A stretch of DNA of 64,000 nt from the NCBI GenBank assembly GCA_035610835.1, contig CM069450.1, positions 34,154,971 to 34,218,970 on the forward strand. The letters run 5' to 3'. The notes beneath the pieces are model-generated. The model saw only the letters and a program-made list of their open reading frames with translations. It did no database searches and was not told where the DNA came from. This DNA comes from Ophiura sarsii. Lineage: Eukaryota > Echinodermata > Ophiuroidea > Amphilepidida > Ophiuridae. Positions 1-64,000 of this stretch are shown here, one piece after another. Position 1 is the first letter of the stretch; every line of letters starts with the position of its first letter. Made by a program: the position numbers and the translations under genes.

Positions 1-703
1 GATGGAATTCTTAAAAAAAACACCACTGGTTTTTAATCCAATTTGTAATAAAAGTAGTAATTACAAATATTAGCGCTTTGGTTTATTTTGATGCAGTGAC
101 ATAACCTGCATGTTTTTGCCTTAATACAGTCTTAGGTCAAATACTTAAATTATTAAATTATCGCTTTAAACAGCATATTTTTCAGACTAATATCAATTAT
201 CAATGTCAATATGTTTTTATTTTGGCAGGGGGGAGGGGGCATATTTGGCTTCAAGAATCAATTTGAAAGATCTATTGTATACTATTCATTTATTGATGTG
301 TTAGTACTGCAAAGCTCATAGTATGTAAAGAATCAGCACTTGAATGGTGTACTTGTGATAAGGAAAACATTAAAAGCCGAAATGATACTACTTTAATATA
401 GTGAAAGACTGCTATTTAATCAATATTAATATGCAACAAGAATGTTTGACTTTGACAAGTGAAATGGAATTTAGAGTCAACTGTGTGACCAGCCAAAAAC
501 AAGAATTATTCACAGGAAGAATAAACAAAAAGCGCCTTTTTGGTAAAATGTCAAGGTTACAAATTTTTAAAAAAATTTCACAGATTTTCCCCAAGTTTTT
601 CAAAAATTTCAAAAAATTTCAATACATTTTGAAAATAGCAAAAAATAAATATAGCACAAATTTTTTTAACTTTTTGTTACAGAAGTGTTTTTTCCTCTTG
701 GCT
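1..703 (-). other. 3' UTR or downstream sequence
   Basis: AT-rich DNA after the stop codon. A minus-strand AATAAA occurs at 294-289, about 410 nt past the stop, and others lie further out (around 221-216 and 87-82); any could be the poly(A) signal. The stretch 550-640 carries repeated A/T-rich motifs of the AAATTTTTC type. I see no other gene; short ORFs here look random. Confidence 0.4.
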
Positions 704-62908
<62,205 letters not shown>

Positions 62909-63070
62909 GTCAACAGTGGTCTTGGCTATGACGATGTAGAATGCGGCGGTACTCAATCAAGGGCATAGTTGCTGCAATTGGGCACCTGTCTGTGCACCAT
63001 TAGAAGCTGTATTATAGATCTGGTTGGCCGTCATTGCTCAAGTAGATTTTAACAAATTCTTGAATTAGAC
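62909..63070 (-). promoter_or_regulatory. Probable 5' UTR with three upstream ORFs
   Basis: A good acceptor (TTATTTTTCCAG, minus) ends at 63071, so the first coding exon probably extends back to 63070 and more 5' UTR or promoter lies outside the window. The stretch contains three short uORFs: 63034-62957 (25 codons, in frame with the main start), 63000-62953 (15 codons) and 62966-62910 (18 codons). The last one stops one base before the main ATG, an arrangement that favours reinitiation or start-site repression. This is inference; no transcript is available and the acceptor could be a chance match. Confidence 0.5.
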
Positions 63071-64000
63071 CTGGAAAAATAACAGTTTTAATCCTGATTT
63101 GCTGGAAAGTATGAGATGAGTCAGTTTTCAAATTAGAGAATAAAGGTATTGTTTTCTGACTGTACCCATGTTGTCTAAAATAAATGCGGACGATAGTATT
63201 ATTTTAAGTAGCACAACGACGCTGTAGACGGAGTTGTTCTACGCAAAAAATACTACCAAACGCATTTATGTCAGACAATATAACATGGGTATGGTCTAAA
63301 AAAACACCTTTATTTTCATTCTTAAACAATCATACTTAAGACATTTATCAAAGAAATAAGTACATTTTATTGTCCACATTTGACAACATTTACCCCTGCT
63401 AGGATCGAATAACCCACACACATTCCATTCAATCTCATGCGATGAGTACACCATGCGTAAGCGTCGCCGGCATAAGCGCAGGAAATGTGCCAAAGATGCA
63501 CTACAGAAGTGCACATGAGCACATGTATCCATGAGCAAACCACGCATTGTGATGGTCAGACGCGCTGTTAAAATGTAAGCCCCACCTTCCCGGGTTATAT
63601 TGTGTCATGTAATTGTAAATGTCGCTGATTTTCCCTGAAAACCAAATGAGATTGCTTAAACTTTCTTAGCTGTTTAAGAATGCTATTTATAATGCTAATG
63701 ACAGAATTGTTACAAGTACTTGGAAACTACAGGCTACAGCACAGGGGAAGCCAGATGTGCTGATTGGAATGATATGGTAATTGTATTGTGTTTCATTAGG
63801 GACCGTTCATTATTTATGGTGGAGGGAGGGTTGGGACAAATTCGAGACTCGTATGTCAAAATTACCTACCCCCCCCCCCCCCCTACAGCTGAAACTGAAA
63901 ATTACATGACCCCCCTGCTAACCAGTAGCTTTTTACACAACCACTCCCCCCCCCCCCAAAAAAAAAATCAACTTGTCACATCTTAGGGGCTGTCTTTTGT
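63071..64000. other. Upstream intron or promoter-side sequence
   Basis: Upstream of the probable 5' exon. A near inverted pair (63121-63200 and 63225-63305: CCCATGTTGTCTAAAATAAATGC, 23 nt, against GCATTTATGTCAGACAATATAACATGGG) marks a MITE of about 180 bp. C runs at 63869-63883 and 63946-63957. No exon recognised. Confidence 0.4.

Overview
Eukaryotic, animal DNA: AT-rich, intron-rich, and full of transposon relics. Essentially the whole window is one minus-strand gene. It has 16 coding exons that I can splice by hand between 62908 (ATG) and 704 (stop). The splice phases agree at all 15 junctions and the predicted protein is 2469 residues. Domain order is WW, WW, PDZ, FERM, then a very long disordered Ser/acidic/Pro-rich tail and a helical C-terminus. 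The PDZ and FERM parts match the FRMPD1/3/4 family, best FRMPD4 (Preso), a synaptic/cortical scaffold in vertebrates. Gene structure plus DIRS, hAT, mariner-like and piggyBac-like repeats suggest a marine invertebrate, perhaps a hemichordate or echinoderm. The species is an inference that the sequence does not prove.

Layout from low to high coordinates (3' to 5' of the gene). 1-703: 3' UTR or downstream DNA. 704-868: last exon. 2127-7479: giant tail exon. 8732-24606: eleven short exons (E14 to E4) for the FERM domain and second half of the PDZ, in small introns rich in MITEs. 24607-39886: a 15 kb intron holding inverted-repeat elements, a satellite block, a pentamer satellite and a two-exon pseudogene fragment. 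39887-40041 and 45057-45173: PDZ/WW exons. 45174-62816: a 17.6 kb intron carrying a 6.75 kb decayed DIRS-type tyrosine-recombinase retrotransposon (54244-60998) with both inverted terminal repeats and a readable internal complementary region. 62817-62908: first coding exon, with a likely 5' UTR reaching 63070 and three short upstream ORFs.

Most of the remaining sequence is non-autonomous mobile DNA. I can define at least 25 elements by terminal inverted repeats, several by target-site duplications, and several nested insertions. The most unusual pattern is positional: eight of nine copies of two MITE families lie within 100 nt of an exon edge of the host gene, one of them 7 nt from a splice donor. 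A truncated copy of exon 14 sits in the neighbouring intron. I found no rRNA, CRISPR, bacterial or viral genes.
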